In this document: positions 27,653-36,342 of the stretch, in pieces
Layout: every line of letters begins with the position of its first letter
Position numbering within the stretch: position 1 is the first letter of the stretch
NCBI RefSeq assembly: GCF_913775425.1
Contig: NZ_CAJYIS010000038.1
Coordinates: 1 to 54,494 of the forward strand
Length of the DNA: 54,494 bases
Direction of reading: 5' to 3'
Origin: an uncultured Enterococcus sp.
Lineage (GTDB): Bacteria; Bacillota; Bacilli; Lactobacillales; Enterococcaceae
The notes under the pieces: model-generated
The model's input: the letters and a program-made list of their open reading frames with translations, nothing else
Databases searched by the model: none
What the model was told of the DNA's origin: nothing
Program-made: the position numbers and the translations under genes

Positions 27653-28915
27653 TTATTCAGTCGTTTTTGAGATATCAGACACAAGTTTGTCCAATTTATC
27701 CATGTATTGATCTTCTTTGATTGAACCTTTGTACGTATCGTTGATCAACGCATCCATTGCTGGCCAGAATGTATTCATTTCTGGAAGTTTTGGCATTACG
27801 ACAGAATGTTCACTATCTGACATTTCGATTACGGCAGCTGTTACTGCATCAGAAGCAACTTTTGAGTCAGATTGTAACGTTTTATTAGAAGGGACGATTC
27901 CAAATCCTTCAAATTCCTTCATTTGAGACGTTTCGTTTGAAAGATAGTCTGCTAAAGTTAACGCGGCAACTGGTGATTTTGTTTGTTGGTTTACAGCGAA
28001 TAGTTTTACCCCTAAGAAGGCTTTCATTTGTTTTTCGCCACTACCAAAATCAACTTTTGGATAAGCTGCAACGGCCATGTTGTCTCCTAATGCTTTCTCT
28101 ACGTCATTTTTAGACCAAGGACCAGATAAAAAGGCATCGGTTACGCCAGATTCAAGGTTTGATAGAGCTTCTGCTGAAGACTGTACGACACCTGGGTTAT
28201 TTTTTTGCGCTGCGATCCATTTTAGAACTTCGACACCGTTTTCATTATTAAAATCAGTTCCTTTAACATCTTCACCGGTTTTACCGTATAACATATCACC
28301 ATTACTCATAAATAACGGAGCGAAGATATAGTTGGCACCGGCATCACCAAAGTTTGTACCAATTTTTCCTTTAGCGGTCATCTCAGCCCATGTTTTGACA
28401 TCAGCTTCTGAAAGTTTTGCTTTATTGTAATACAAGACTTGTGATTCAACACCGTAAGGGAAGCCGTATAATTCATCTTTCCATGTTGCCCCTTCAACTG
28501 CAGAATCTACATTGTCTTTTTTCACGTTTTCAGCAAATTTTGTTTCTGTGAAAGGATAGAGTAGACCCGCATCTGCCATTTGTCCGATTTGATCATGAGG
28601 CATCATAAAGACATCCGCTGCAGCTCCTGGATCTTTAGATACATCTTGTTTGGCATCTGCAGAAGAACCTGCTGCGATTTCAACTTTTACGTCTGGATAT
28701 TCTTTTTCAAAATCTGCTACGATCCCTTTGAACATATCGACTTGTTCTGTGTCGACCCATAATTTGATATCGCCTTCAGGTTTTGCAGTACTCCCTTTGT
28801 CTGAAGAAGCGGTATCTTTTGTATCAGAAGATGAATTCCCGCATGCAGCAAGCAATAATGCGGAAGCGCTTAATATTACACCCGTAGTTAAGTACTTTTT
28901 CCAATTTGTCTTCAT
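27653..28915 (-). CDS. malE: Maltodextrin-binding lipoprotein (MalE/MalX type)
   Basis: 420 residues. A lipoprotein signal with lipobox LLLAAC puts the lipidated cysteine at residue 25, then a Ser/Asp/Lys linker. The body is a MalE-type binding fold: LWVDTEQVDMFKGIV, DVFMMPHDQIGQMADAGLL, YGFPYGVESQVLYYNK, and SGPWSKNDVEKAL. These match maltose/maltodextrin-binding proteins more closely than the binding protein at 6525. The ATG at 28915 is chosen because GGAGG lies 8 bases upstream and the signal peptide starts there; upstream in-frame codons would cover the promoter. It is the first gene of malE-malF-malG. Confidence 0.9.
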   Translation of the reverse strand: MKTNWKKYLTTGVILSASALLLAACGNSSSDTKDTASSDKGSTAKPEGDIKLWVDTEQVDMFKGIVADFEKEYPDVKVEIAAGSSADAKQDVSKDPGAAADVFMMPHDQIGQMADAGLLYPFTETKFAENVKKDNVDSAVEGATWKDELYGFPYGVESQVLYYNKAKLSEADVKTWAEMTAKGKIGTNFGDAGANYIFAPLFMSNGDMLYGKTGEDVKGTDFNNENGVEVLKWIAAQKNNPGVVQSSAEALSNLESGVTDAFLSGPWSKNDVEKALGDNMAVAAYPKVDFGSGEKQMKAFLGVKLFAVNQQTKSPVAALTLADYLSNETSQMKEFEGFGIVPSNKTLQSDSKVASDAVTAAVIEMSDSEHSVVMPKLPEMNTFWPAMDALINDTYKGSIKEDQYMDKLDKLVSDISKTTE

Positions 28916-28954
28916 TTTCTCTGCCTCCAAAACTTGTTTTTTGTTTACACACAC

Positions 28955-28983
28955 ATTATGCAACCGTTTGCGAAAATAGTCAA
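28955..28983 (-). promoter_or_regulatory. malE promoter with MalR-type operator
   Basis: On the minus strand TTGACT (28983-28978) and CATAAT (28960-28955) are 17 bases apart. The 12-base GCAACCGTTTGC (28960-28971) fills the spacer next to the -10 box. The site is LacI-family-like (central CG, near-palindromic GCAA...TTGC), so bound repressor would exclude polymerase. Confidence 0.75.
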
Positions 28984-29089
28984 GATGAAATCGATAAAAA
29001 AACAGATATATTTTTCGGTTATAAGAATAGTTATTTATTTTCATTCTATTTACTAGGCTTTTTTTCTGTATTTAAAATTTAAAATATAC

Positions 29090-29139
29090 GCAACCGATTG
29101 CTGTTATTTGTTGAAAAAAAACGAAAGCTGTGGCATAAT
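29090..29139 (+). promoter_or_regulatory. Promoter and operator of the GH13 operon
   Basis: TTGAAA (29111-29116) and CATAAT (29134-29139) are 17 bases apart. Operator GCAACCGATTGC (29090-29101) lies 9 bases upstream of the -35 box and differs by one base from the malE operator. The pair likely binds one MalR-like regulator, whose gene is not in this window. Confidence 0.75.
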
Positions 29140-29177
29140 TTAGCCAAAACTTACTGAAATAGAATGGAGACTCGTCT

Positions 29178-30956
29178 ATGAATACAGCTGCAATTTACCA
29201 CCGACCAGAAAGCGAATATGCTTATCTTTATACTAAAGATCATATGCATATCAGATTACGAACAGCTAAAGGAGATATGAAGCGCGTGTACTTGATCAGT
29301 GGTGATCCTTATCTTTTAGATAAAGAAGCCTGGTATAACGAACGTGAAGAGATGCAAAAAATCGGATCAACTTCGTTATATGATTACTGGTTTATTGAGA
29401 AAACAGCGTTGTTTCATCGCTTAAGTTACGGTTTTGAAGTAGAAGGCGTTGAGGGCATCAAGGCGTTTTATGGCGATCATGGCGTATATGCGGCTGTTGA
29501 ACCATTTATTAGTATGCCGAATAATTATTTCCGCTTGCCATATTTTCATGAAGTAGACCGAGTGAAACCAATCGAATGGGTAAAAGAAACGGTTTGGTAT
29601 CAAATTTTTCCAGAGCGATTTGCAAACGGGGATGTGACAAACGATCCAGATGGTACGTTGCCTTGGGGGAGTAAAAATCCCGATCGCGACGATTTCTTTG
29701 GTGGCGATTTGCAAGGGATCATTGATCATTTGGATTATTTAGAAGATCTTGGGATCAATGGGTTATACTTGTGTCCGATTTTTGAAGCACACTCCAATCA
29801 TAAATACGATACAATCGATTATTTAAAAGTCGATCCCGCTTTTGGCGATGAAGCCACGTTAAAAGAATTGATTACAAAGTGTCATGAGCGCGGAATTAAA
29901 ATCATGTTGGATGCGGTATTTAATCATATCGGAGATACCTCACCACAATGGCAAGACGTTTTAAAAAATGGAGCAAATTCACGATATGCGAAATGGTTCC
30001 ATATCCATGAATTCCCAGCAAGTTATACACCAGGTGACCACGATGAAGACGCTCGTGATTTAACGTACGATGTGTTTGCTTTTACGCCGCATATGCCGAA
30101 ATTGAATACGGCAAATCCAGAGGTTCAAGAATATCTGTTAAATATTGCGACTTATTGGATCAAAGAATTTGATATCGATGCTTGGCGTTTGGATGTAGCC
30201 AATGAAGTCGATCATGCCTTTTGGAAGAAGTTTCGTGAAGCGTGTATGGCCGTCAAAGACGATTTTTATATTTTGGGTGAGATTTGGCATTCATCACAAA
30301 GTTGGTTACAAGGTGACGAATTTAGTGCTGTTATGAATTATGCGTATACAGATTCGATCAAAAACTATATGATCGAACATGCGATCGATAGTACAAAACT
30401 CGTTTCAGAATTAACGGATCAATTGATGTTGTATCGCGATCAAATCAATCAAATGCAATTTAACGTACTGGATTCTCATGACACGCCACGAATTCTAACG
30501 GAAACTAGAGGAGATAAAGATTTGATGCGTCAAGTAATGGCATTTACCTATCTTCAACCAGGTGTTCCTTGTATTTATTACGGCGATGAAATCGGGATGA
30601 CAGGAGAGATGGATCCAGATTGCCGCAAGTGCATGGTGTGGGATGAGCAAGAACAAGATTTGGCGTTGAAAGAATTTGTAAAAGAGTTGATCGCGCTACG
30701 TAAAGCGCATATTCCAACTTTATCAAACGGAAATTTAGTTTGGCAGATCGATGAACAATGTGAAGATCATCTATGTCTCACACGCCGTACTCAAGAAGTG
30801 ACGATCAAAGGGTATTTCAACTGCGGAACTACCGCGAAGACGATCGCACAAACGGAAATTTTGATGCAAAATTTGGCGTATGAAAAAGAGACTCAAATCA
30901 TTATCGAACCAAAAGGCTTTGTCATTACAATCGAAAAAGAGGTGGCAGATGCATAA
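29178..30956 (+). CDS. Neopullulanase/cyclomaltodextrinase/maltogenic amylase, GH13_20
   Basis: 592 residues. An N-terminal beta-sandwich (about 1-125, the CBM34-like domain used for dimerisation in this subfamily) precedes a GH13 barrel: DAVFNH, nucleophile in DAWRLDVANEVDH, acid/base Glu in LGEIWH, and VLDSHDTPR. The block WYQIFPERFANGD is the hallmark of cyclomaltodextrinases and neopullulanases. With no signal peptide it degrades imported maltodextrins or cyclodextrins in the cytoplasm. It is co-transcribed with the next glucosidase, which overlaps its stop by 8 bases, and divergent from malE with paired operators. Which of the overlapping activities dominates cannot be told from sequence. 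Confidence 0.92.
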   Translation: MNTAAIYHRPESEYAYLYTKDHMHIRLRTAKGDMKRVYLISGDPYLLDKEAWYNEREEMQKIGSTSLYDYWFIEKTALFHRLSYGFEVEGVEGIKAFYGDHGVYAAVEPFISMPNNYFRLPYFHEVDRVKPIEWVKETVWYQIFPERFANGDVTNDPDGTLPWGSKNPDRDDFFGGDLQGIIDHLDYLEDLGINGLYLCPIFEAHSNHKYDTIDYLKVDPAFGDEATLKELITKCHERGIKIMLDAVFNHIGDTSPQWQDVLKNGANSRYAKWFHIHEFPASYTPGDHDEDARDLTYDVFAFTPHMPKLNTANPEVQEYLLNIATYWIKEFDIDAWRLDVANEVDHAFWKKFREACMAVKDDFYILGEIWHSSQSWLQGDEFSAVMNYAYTDSIKNYMIEHAIDSTKLVSELTDQLMLYRDQINQMQFNVLDSHDTPRILTETRGDKDLMRQVMAFTYLQPGVPCIYYGDEIGMTGEMDPDCRKCMVWDEQEQDLALKEFVKELIALRKAHIPTLSNGNLVWQIDEQCEDHLCLTRRTQEVTIKGYFNCGTTAKTIAQTEILMQNLAYEKETQIIIEPKGFVITIEKEVADA

Positions 30957-32574
30957 TACATGGTTTAAAGAAGCAGTAGGGTATCAAATTTATCCTCGAA
31001 GTTTTCAAGATAGTAATCAAGATGGGATCGGAGATTTGCCTGGGATCATTCGTAGAATCCCGGAATTAAAGGCGTTAGGAATTGACTTTATCTGGTTAAA
31101 CCCAGTCTATGCTTCACCAAATGTGGACAATGGCTATGATATTTCAGATTTTAGAGCAATTCATCCTGATTTTGGAACGATGGCAGATATGGAAGAATTG
31201 ATTGCTACCGCTCATCGATACAATATCAAGTTGATTATGGATCTAGTCGTAAATCATACGAGTGATCAGCATCCTTGGTTTCAAGAAGCTCAAAAAAGTA
31301 AAGATAATCCTTACCGTGAGTTTTATCATTGGGTCGACGCGACAAAAGATACACCTCCAAATGATTGGCAAAGTTTTTTTGGTGGCTCGACTTGGACCTA
31401 TCAAGAAAAGACCCAGCAAGCTTATTTTCATATCTTTGCTAAAGAACAACCAGATCTTAACTGGAAAAATGAAACGATGCGTCACGAAATCTATGACATG
31501 ATTCGTTGGTGGCTCGACAAAGGAATTGATGGGTTTCGTTTAGATGCGATCAGCCATATCCAAAAAGAAGATTGGTCATTTACCATTACAGATAATCCTT
31601 GGGCTCCGTTTATGAACGTTAAAGGAATCGATGTTTATATGACAGAGTTAAAAGAAGTGTTCGATGACTATCAATGTATGACGGTAGGGGAAGCGAGTGG
31701 GGTCAGTAGTAAAAAAGCAAAAGAATGGACCGATGACACCGGATATTTGGATATGATCTTTGAATTAGAACACATGGTTAGAAAAGGTAAAAAAGGTGAA
31801 GAACGCGTGGATCCATTTGGCTTTAAACAAGTCATGATGCGTTGGCAAGAAGATTTGCAACCAATCGGATGGAATGCGTTGTATTTGGAAAATCATGATT
31901 TACCAAGAAGTATTTCGATTTTTGGTGATGGATCGATTCATTCTGCGAAGGCTTTAGCAATGGGCTATTTCTTTTTGCGTGGTACACCCTTTATTTATCA
32001 AGGTCAAGAATTAGGAATTGAAAATTATCCCTTTACATCAATTGATCAAGTCAATGGACAAGATACGATTGCATTTTATCAACGATTGCGACAAACTGAA
32101 TCTAAAGATGAGGCATTAAAACAAGCCTTAAACTTTTCACGTGATCATTCTCGCACACCGATGCAATGGGATGAGACAAAATATAGTGGTTTTTCAACGG
32201 TCACGCCTTGGCTAGCAGTGAATCCTGATTACAAAGAGCGCAATCAACAAAACGAAGCAAACGATCCGAGCAGTTTATGGAATTTTTACCGTCAGATGAT
32301 TGCTTTACGTAAACAAGAACCTGCATTATTAGGCGGTGAGATTCGCTTTTTATTGCCAGAACATCCAGCATTGTTTGTTTATCTGCGTCAAGCGAATACG
32401 CAACAGGTGATCGTGTGTGTGAATTTGACCGATCAATTCATCGATGCAAAATTACCTGCATCGATTTGTAAAAAAGGGAAGTGTTTGTTAACGAACCAAA
32501 CGCGCTATGATCAGTTACAACAAAAAATGACGTTTGCGCCATTTGATGGATATGTGATCCAAATAAGCGATTAA
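30949..32574 (+). CDS. malL: Alpha-glucosidase, GH13_31 (oligo-1,6-glucosidase-like)
   Basis: 541 residues, cytoplasmic. Motifs are YQIYPRSFQDSNQDGIGDL (the N-terminal calcium-type loop), DLVVNHTSDQHPWF, nucleophile Asp199 in GFRLDAISH, acid/base Glu248 in TVGEASG, and ENHDLPRS. The residue after the nucleophile is Ala200, while strict alpha-1,6 enzymes have Val there; the enzyme may therefore also accept alpha-1,4 bonds (inference). It trims short maltodextrins or isomaltose from the neopullulanase to glucose. The ATG at 30949 is preceded by GAGGTGG and overlaps the upstream stop; a longer in-frame extension to 30880 would lie wholly inside the upstream gene. Confidence 0.9.
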   Translation: MHNTWFKEAVGYQIYPRSFQDSNQDGIGDLPGIIRRIPELKALGIDFIWLNPVYASPNVDNGYDISDFRAIHPDFGTMADMEELIATAHRYNIKLIMDLVVNHTSDQHPWFQEAQKSKDNPYREFYHWVDATKDTPPNDWQSFFGGSTWTYQEKTQQAYFHIFAKEQPDLNWKNETMRHEIYDMIRWWLDKGIDGFRLDAISHIQKEDWSFTITDNPWAPFMNVKGIDVYMTELKEVFDDYQCMTVGEASGVSSKKAKEWTDDTGYLDMIFELEHMVRKGKKGEERVDPFGFKQVMMRWQEDLQPIGWNALYLENHDLPRSISIFGDGSIHSAKALAMGYFFLRGTPFIYQGQELGIENYPFTSIDQVNGQDTIAFYQRLRQTESKDEALKQALNFSRDHSRTPMQWDETKYSGFSTVTPWLAVNPDYKERNQQNEANDPSSLWNFYRQMIALRKQEPALLGGEIRFLLPEHPALFVYLRQANTQQVIVCVNLTDQFIDAKLPASICKKGKCLLTNQTRYDQLQQKMTFAPFDGYVIQISD

Positions 32575-32604
32575 AAAGCAGAAAGGAAACTTTCTGCTTT
32601 TTTT
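32573..32604 (+). terminator. Terminator of the GH13 operon
   Basis: A 13-bp stem, AAAAAGCAGAAAG / CTTTCTGCTTTTT, with a GAAA tetraloop continues into T residues. It starts within the stop codon of the glucosidase gene. Confidence 0.9.
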
Positions 32605-32676
32605 CGTATTTTTGACTTATCAGAAAAGAAAATGTGATAGAATGATTAAAAAGTTTTCATCTTAAGGAGTGTCCAT

Positions 32677-33732
32677 ATGAGTAAAAGTTATACTGTAGCC
32701 GTTGTGGGAGCGACTGGTGCTGTCGGAACACAAATGATCCAAATGTTAGAATTATCAACTTTACCGATCAAAGAAGTTGTTTTATTAGCATCAAAACGTT
32801 CAGCAGGTCAAACAAGAACCTTTCGCGGTGAAGAATTGACGATTCAAGAATTAGTAGCTGAATCATTTACCGGTGTCGATCTTGCATTGTTTAGTGCTGG
32901 TGGGGGGATTTCAAAACAATTTGCTCCTGAAGCAGTCAAACGCGGAGCAGTCGTCGTTGACAATACCAGTTTCTTTAGAATGGATCCAAATGTCCCGTTA
33001 GTTGTTCCAGAAGTCAATGCGCACGCACTTTCTACACATAATGGAATCATTGCCAATCCAAATTGTTCAACGATCCAGATGATGGTTGCGCTAGAGCCGA
33101 TCCGTCAACAAGTTGGATTAAAACGGATTATCGTATCGACTTATCAAGCAGTCTCTGGTGCTGGTGCAAGAGCGATAGAAGAATTAAAAACACAGGCGCA
33201 ATCTTATTTAAATGAAGAACCTGTCGAACAGTGGCAAACAACTATCTTACCAAGTGGTGGGGATAAAAAACATTACCCAATCGCCTTCAATGCGTTACCA
33301 CAAATCGATGTCTTTACAGATAACGATTATACGTATGAAGAGATGAAAATGGTCAATGAAACGAAAAAAATCATGGAAGATGACACGATCCAAGTGGTTG
33401 CGACTTGTGTCCGCATTCCAGTAGTGAAAGGACATTCAGAATCCGTTTATATTGAAACAGATGTTGTAGCGGATGTTTCAGATGTTCGTCAGTGGTTGAC
33501 AGATGCACCTGGTGTTATCGTACAAGATGATCCAAGTCAACAATTGTATCCACAAGCCATTTTTTCAGCTGACCAAACAGAAACGTTTGTCGGACGGATC
33601 AGAAAAGATCTAGATGTTAAAAATGGCCTTCATCTTTGGGTCGTATCAGACAACTTATTAAAGGGTGCTGCAGCCAATAGTGTGCAAATCGCTGAAGCAC
33701 TACACGAGATGGATTTAGTTCGTGTCCCTTAA
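32677..33732 (+). CDS. asd: Aspartate-semialdehyde dehydrogenase
   Basis: 351 residues. It reduces aspartyl phosphate to aspartate semialdehyde, the branch point to lysine/DAP, threonine and methionine. NADP loop [10 protein letters not shown], active-site Cys130 in NPNCSTIQM, and a catalytic His in VVKGHSES are present. Length fits the Gram-positive type. AAGGAG lies 8 bases before ATG. It has its own terminator and is not joined to the dap operons 6 kb away, but it supplies their substrate. Confidence 0.95.
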   Translation: MSKSYTVAVVGATGAVGTQMIQMLELSTLPIKEVVLLASKRSAGQTRTFRGEELTIQELVAESFTGVDLALFSAGGGISKQFAPEAVKRGAVVVDNTSFFRMDPNVPLVVPEVNAHALSTHNGIIANPNCSTIQMMVALEPIRQQVGLKRIIVSTYQAVSGAGARAIEELKTQAQSYLNEEPVEQWQTTILPSGGDKKHYPIAFNALPQIDVFTDNDYTYEEMKMVNETKKIMEDDTIQVVATCVRIPVVKGHSESVYIETDVVADVSDVRQWLTDAPGVIVQDDPSQQLYPQAIFSADQTETFVGRIRKDLDVKNGLHLWVVSDNLLKGAAANSVQIAEALHEMDLVRVP

Positions 33733-33739
33733 ATTTTTT

Positions 33740-33776
33740 AGAAAAGTGTCGGGAAAACCGCGCTTTTCTTTTTTTT
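33740..33776 (+). terminator. Terminator of asd
   Basis: An AGAAAAG stem extended by CGG/CCG pairs with CGCTTTTCT and ends in nine T residues. Confidence 0.8.
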
Positions 33777-33855
33777 GTTGTATAATGGATGTGATAGACT
33801 CATGGGACCAAGTTGAACATGAAGTAGATAAAATAGATAGAAGAGGTGAACTTTT

Positions 33856-35535
33856 TTGAGTGAAATCAAAATCATCCCGCTAAGTGGTGTCCGTGAGAAC
33901 GGGAAAAATTTATACATTGCGGAAGTGGAAAACGATATTTTTGTACTGGATTGTGGATTACGTTATCCAGAAAATGAATTACTTGGAATCGATACGGTGA
34001 TTCCTGACTTTACGTATCTTGAAGAAAATCGTGACCGTGTGGCTGGAGTCTTTTTAACTCATGGACATGCAGATGCGATCGGCGCATTGCCATATTTACT
34101 AGAACGCGTACCAGTACCGGTGTTTGGGACTGAATTAACGATCGAATTAGCAAAATTGATCGTCCATCGACAAGTCGCAACAAAAAAATTCAAAGACTTT
34201 CATGTGATCGATGCGCACACAGAAATCGATTTTGGCAGTACGGTGATCAGTTTCTTTAAAACAACCCATTCGATTCCAGATTCAGTTGGGATCAGTTTAA
34301 AGACTAAAGAAGGCTCGATCGTATATACGGGAGATTTCAAATTTGACCAAGCAGCGTTACCGATGTATCAAACGGATTTTGCACGTTTAGCAGAAATTGG
34401 TCGTGACCATGTCTTGGCTTTATTAAGCACATCAAGCAATGCTGAAAATCCAATGCAAGTCGCTTCAGAAGCGCAAATTGCAGAAGAAGTCTACGATACG
34501 ATTAAGTATTGGGAAGGTCGAATCATTGTTGCTTGTGTCGCTAGTAATTTACAGCGGGTCCAACAAGTATTAGACGCAGCTGCAAAATCTAATCGCAAAG
34601 TTGTGCTGACTGGTCAAGATTTTGGAAAGATCATTCGAACAGCAATCAAACTGAATCGTCTGCACGTTCCTGAAGAAGACATCTTTGTAACGCAAAAAGA
34701 AATGAAACAATATGCACCGGAGCAGTTGTTGATCTTAGAAACTGGTCGGATGGGCGAACCGATCAAGGCTTTGCAAAAAATGGCCAATAGCACTCATCGT
34801 ACGTTACGTATCACAGAAGGCGATTTAGTCTTTATTACAACAACACCAACGATCGCGATGGAAACTATCGTTGCGAAAACGGAAGATATGATCTATCGCT
34901 CAGGTGCTACGGTGAAAAATATTTCTGAGAATTTCCGTGTATCAGGTCACGCCAATCCAAGTGACCTACAATTGTTGTTGAATCTGTTAAAACCAGACTA
35001 TTTAATTCCCGTACAAGGAGAATACCGTCAAATGATCGCCCATAAAGAGGTGGCCATGGCTGTCGGTATCAAAGAGTCGCATATTTTCTTACCGGCTAAA
35101 GGTGATATTTTAGAATACAATCATCATGAGATGCGTCTAGCAGGCTCGATTCCTTCTGAAAATATCATGATCGACGGTATCGGAGTGGGCGATATCGGAA
35201 ACATCGTGTTACGCGATCGCAAAGTGTTGTCTGAAGATGGCATCTTTATTGCAGTAGTCACGATTAACCGTCGTGAAAAGAAAATCGTTTCTGAGCCACA
35301 AATCACATCTAGAGGATTTGTCTATGTCAAAGCAAGTCGCGATTTGATTCGTGAAAGTGCTGAAATGGTCGAAACGATTGTTGAAAAGCATCTACATGAT
35401 GAAGAGTTTGAATGGAGTAAGTTGAAACAAGATATTCGTGATCAACTAAGCCGTTATTTATTTGAACAAACAAAACGTCGTCCAGTTATCTTACCTGTTA
35501 TTATGGAAGCGAGCGGGCGAAATCGACGTAAATAG
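33856..35535 (+). CDS. rnjB: Ribonuclease J2 (metallo-beta-lactamase/beta-CASP family)
   Basis: 559 residues. An N-terminal metallo-beta-lactamase domain, a beta-CASP insert and a C-terminal domain of RNase J length are present. The metal motif reads HGHADA (His69, His71, Asp73, Ala74), whereas catalytically strong RNase J1 proteins have HxHxDH. Loss of the last histidine marks it as RNase J2, the weak or structural partner of the J1/J2 complex that degrades and matures RNA from the 5' end. The start is TTG at 33856 after AAGAGGTG. A TATAAT lies at 33781-33786. It is followed by a short terminator, and a conserved group of genes (ytkL, ytoI, nrnA) lies downstream. Confidence 0.9.
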   Translation: MSEIKIIPLSGVRENGKNLYIAEVENDIFVLDCGLRYPENELLGIDTVIPDFTYLEENRDRVAGVFLTHGHADAIGALPYLLERVPVPVFGTELTIELAKLIVHRQVATKKFKDFHVIDAHTEIDFGSTVISFFKTTHSIPDSVGISLKTKEGSIVYTGDFKFDQAALPMYQTDFARLAEIGRDHVLALLSTSSNAENPMQVASEAQIAEEVYDTIKYWEGRIIVACVASNLQRVQQVLDAAAKSNRKVVLTGQDFGKIIRTAIKLNRLHVPEEDIFVTQKEMKQYAPEQLLILETGRMGEPIKALQKMANSTHRTLRITEGDLVFITTTPTIAMETIVAKTEDMIYRSGATVKNISENFRVSGHANPSDLQLLLNLLKPDYLIPVQGEYRQMIAHKEVAMAVGIKESHIFLPAKGDILEYNHHEMRLAGSIPSENIMIDGIGVGDIGNIVLRDRKVLSEDGIFIAVVTINRREKKIVSEPQITSRGFVYVKASRDLIRESAEMVETIVEKHLHDEEFEWSKLKQDIRDQLSRYLFEQTKRRPVILPVIMEASGRNRRK

Positions 35536-35540
35536 AACCA

Positions 35541-35568
35541 AAAGATCGTCTAATTAGGCGGTCTTTTT
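35541..35568 (+). terminator. Terminator of rnjB
   Basis: AAAGATCGTCT / AGGCGGTCTTT form an 11-bp stem with two G-U pairs and an AATT loop, followed by T residues. Confidence 0.7.
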
Positions 35569-35655
35569 CGTTGCAATGGATCTTGTTGTTCGAAAAATTA
35601 AATATCTGTTATAATCTAGACAATTAACTGTAGCAAAAATGGAGGGAAAAACATC

Positions 35656-36342
35656 ATGAACATTACTTATTTAGGACATTCAGCTTTAGCGGTTACTTTA
35701 AATGATGGGACCAACTTGATTGTTGATCCTTTTATCAGCGGCAATCCATTAGTCGACGTCGAATTAGATACTTTGCATCCTGACTATATTTTATTGACTC
35801 ATGGCCATTATGACCATATCGGCGATGCAGTAGAATTGGCAAACGTTAATAACGCTACGATTGTTGGCATGATGGAATTGATGAAGTACATGAAACAAAA
35901 AGGCGTTCAACAGACGCACGGTTTGAACTTAGGTGGCGGTCATGATTTTGATTTTGGTCGCATCCAACTAACACCAGCCTTGCATAGTTCTGGACTTGAA
36001 GAAGAGGGACAACTGATTTATTTAGGCGAAGCAGCTGGGATTTTGATCAAAGCAGACGGCAAGACGATCTATCATGCTGGAGATACTGCGGATTTTAGTG
36101 ATTTGGCTTTGATCGGGGAACAACATGAGATCGATTGCGCCTTTTTACCGATTGGGGACAATTTTACCATGGGACCAAAAGAAGCTGCCCGGGCTGCTAA
36201 AAGACTACAAGCAAAACGTGTAGTGCCGATTCATTACAATACGTTTCCTGCGATCAAACAAGATCCAGAAGCCTTCGTAGCACAATTAGAAGCACAAAAT
36301 GGCTATGTAATGCAAATTGGTGAAACGATCGAGGTGTCCTGA
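35656..36342 (+). CDS. UPF0173 metal-dependent hydrolase (YtkL-like)
   Basis: 228 residues, metallo-beta-lactamase fold. Metal ligands are visible in LTHGHYDHIGD, LHSSG, and IYHAGDTADFSD, with a final histidine in VPIHYNTFP. It is normal length for UPF0173; the physiological substrate is not known to me. The ribosome binding site GGAGGG precedes ATG. Its TGA overlaps the ATG of the next gene (TGATG), so the two are co-translated, an arrangement shared with Bacillus ytkL-ytoI. Confidence 0.88.
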   Translation: MNITYLGHSALAVTLNDGTNLIVDPFISGNPLVDVELDTLHPDYILLTHGHYDHIGDAVELANVNNATIVGMMELMKYMKQKGVQQTHGLNLGGGHDFDFGRIQLTPALHSSGLEEEGQLIYLGEAAGILIKADGKTIYHAGDTADFSDLALIGEQHEIDCAFLPIGDNFTMGPKEAARAAKRLQAKRVVPIHYNTFPAIKQDPEAFVAQLEAQNGYVMQIGETIEVS

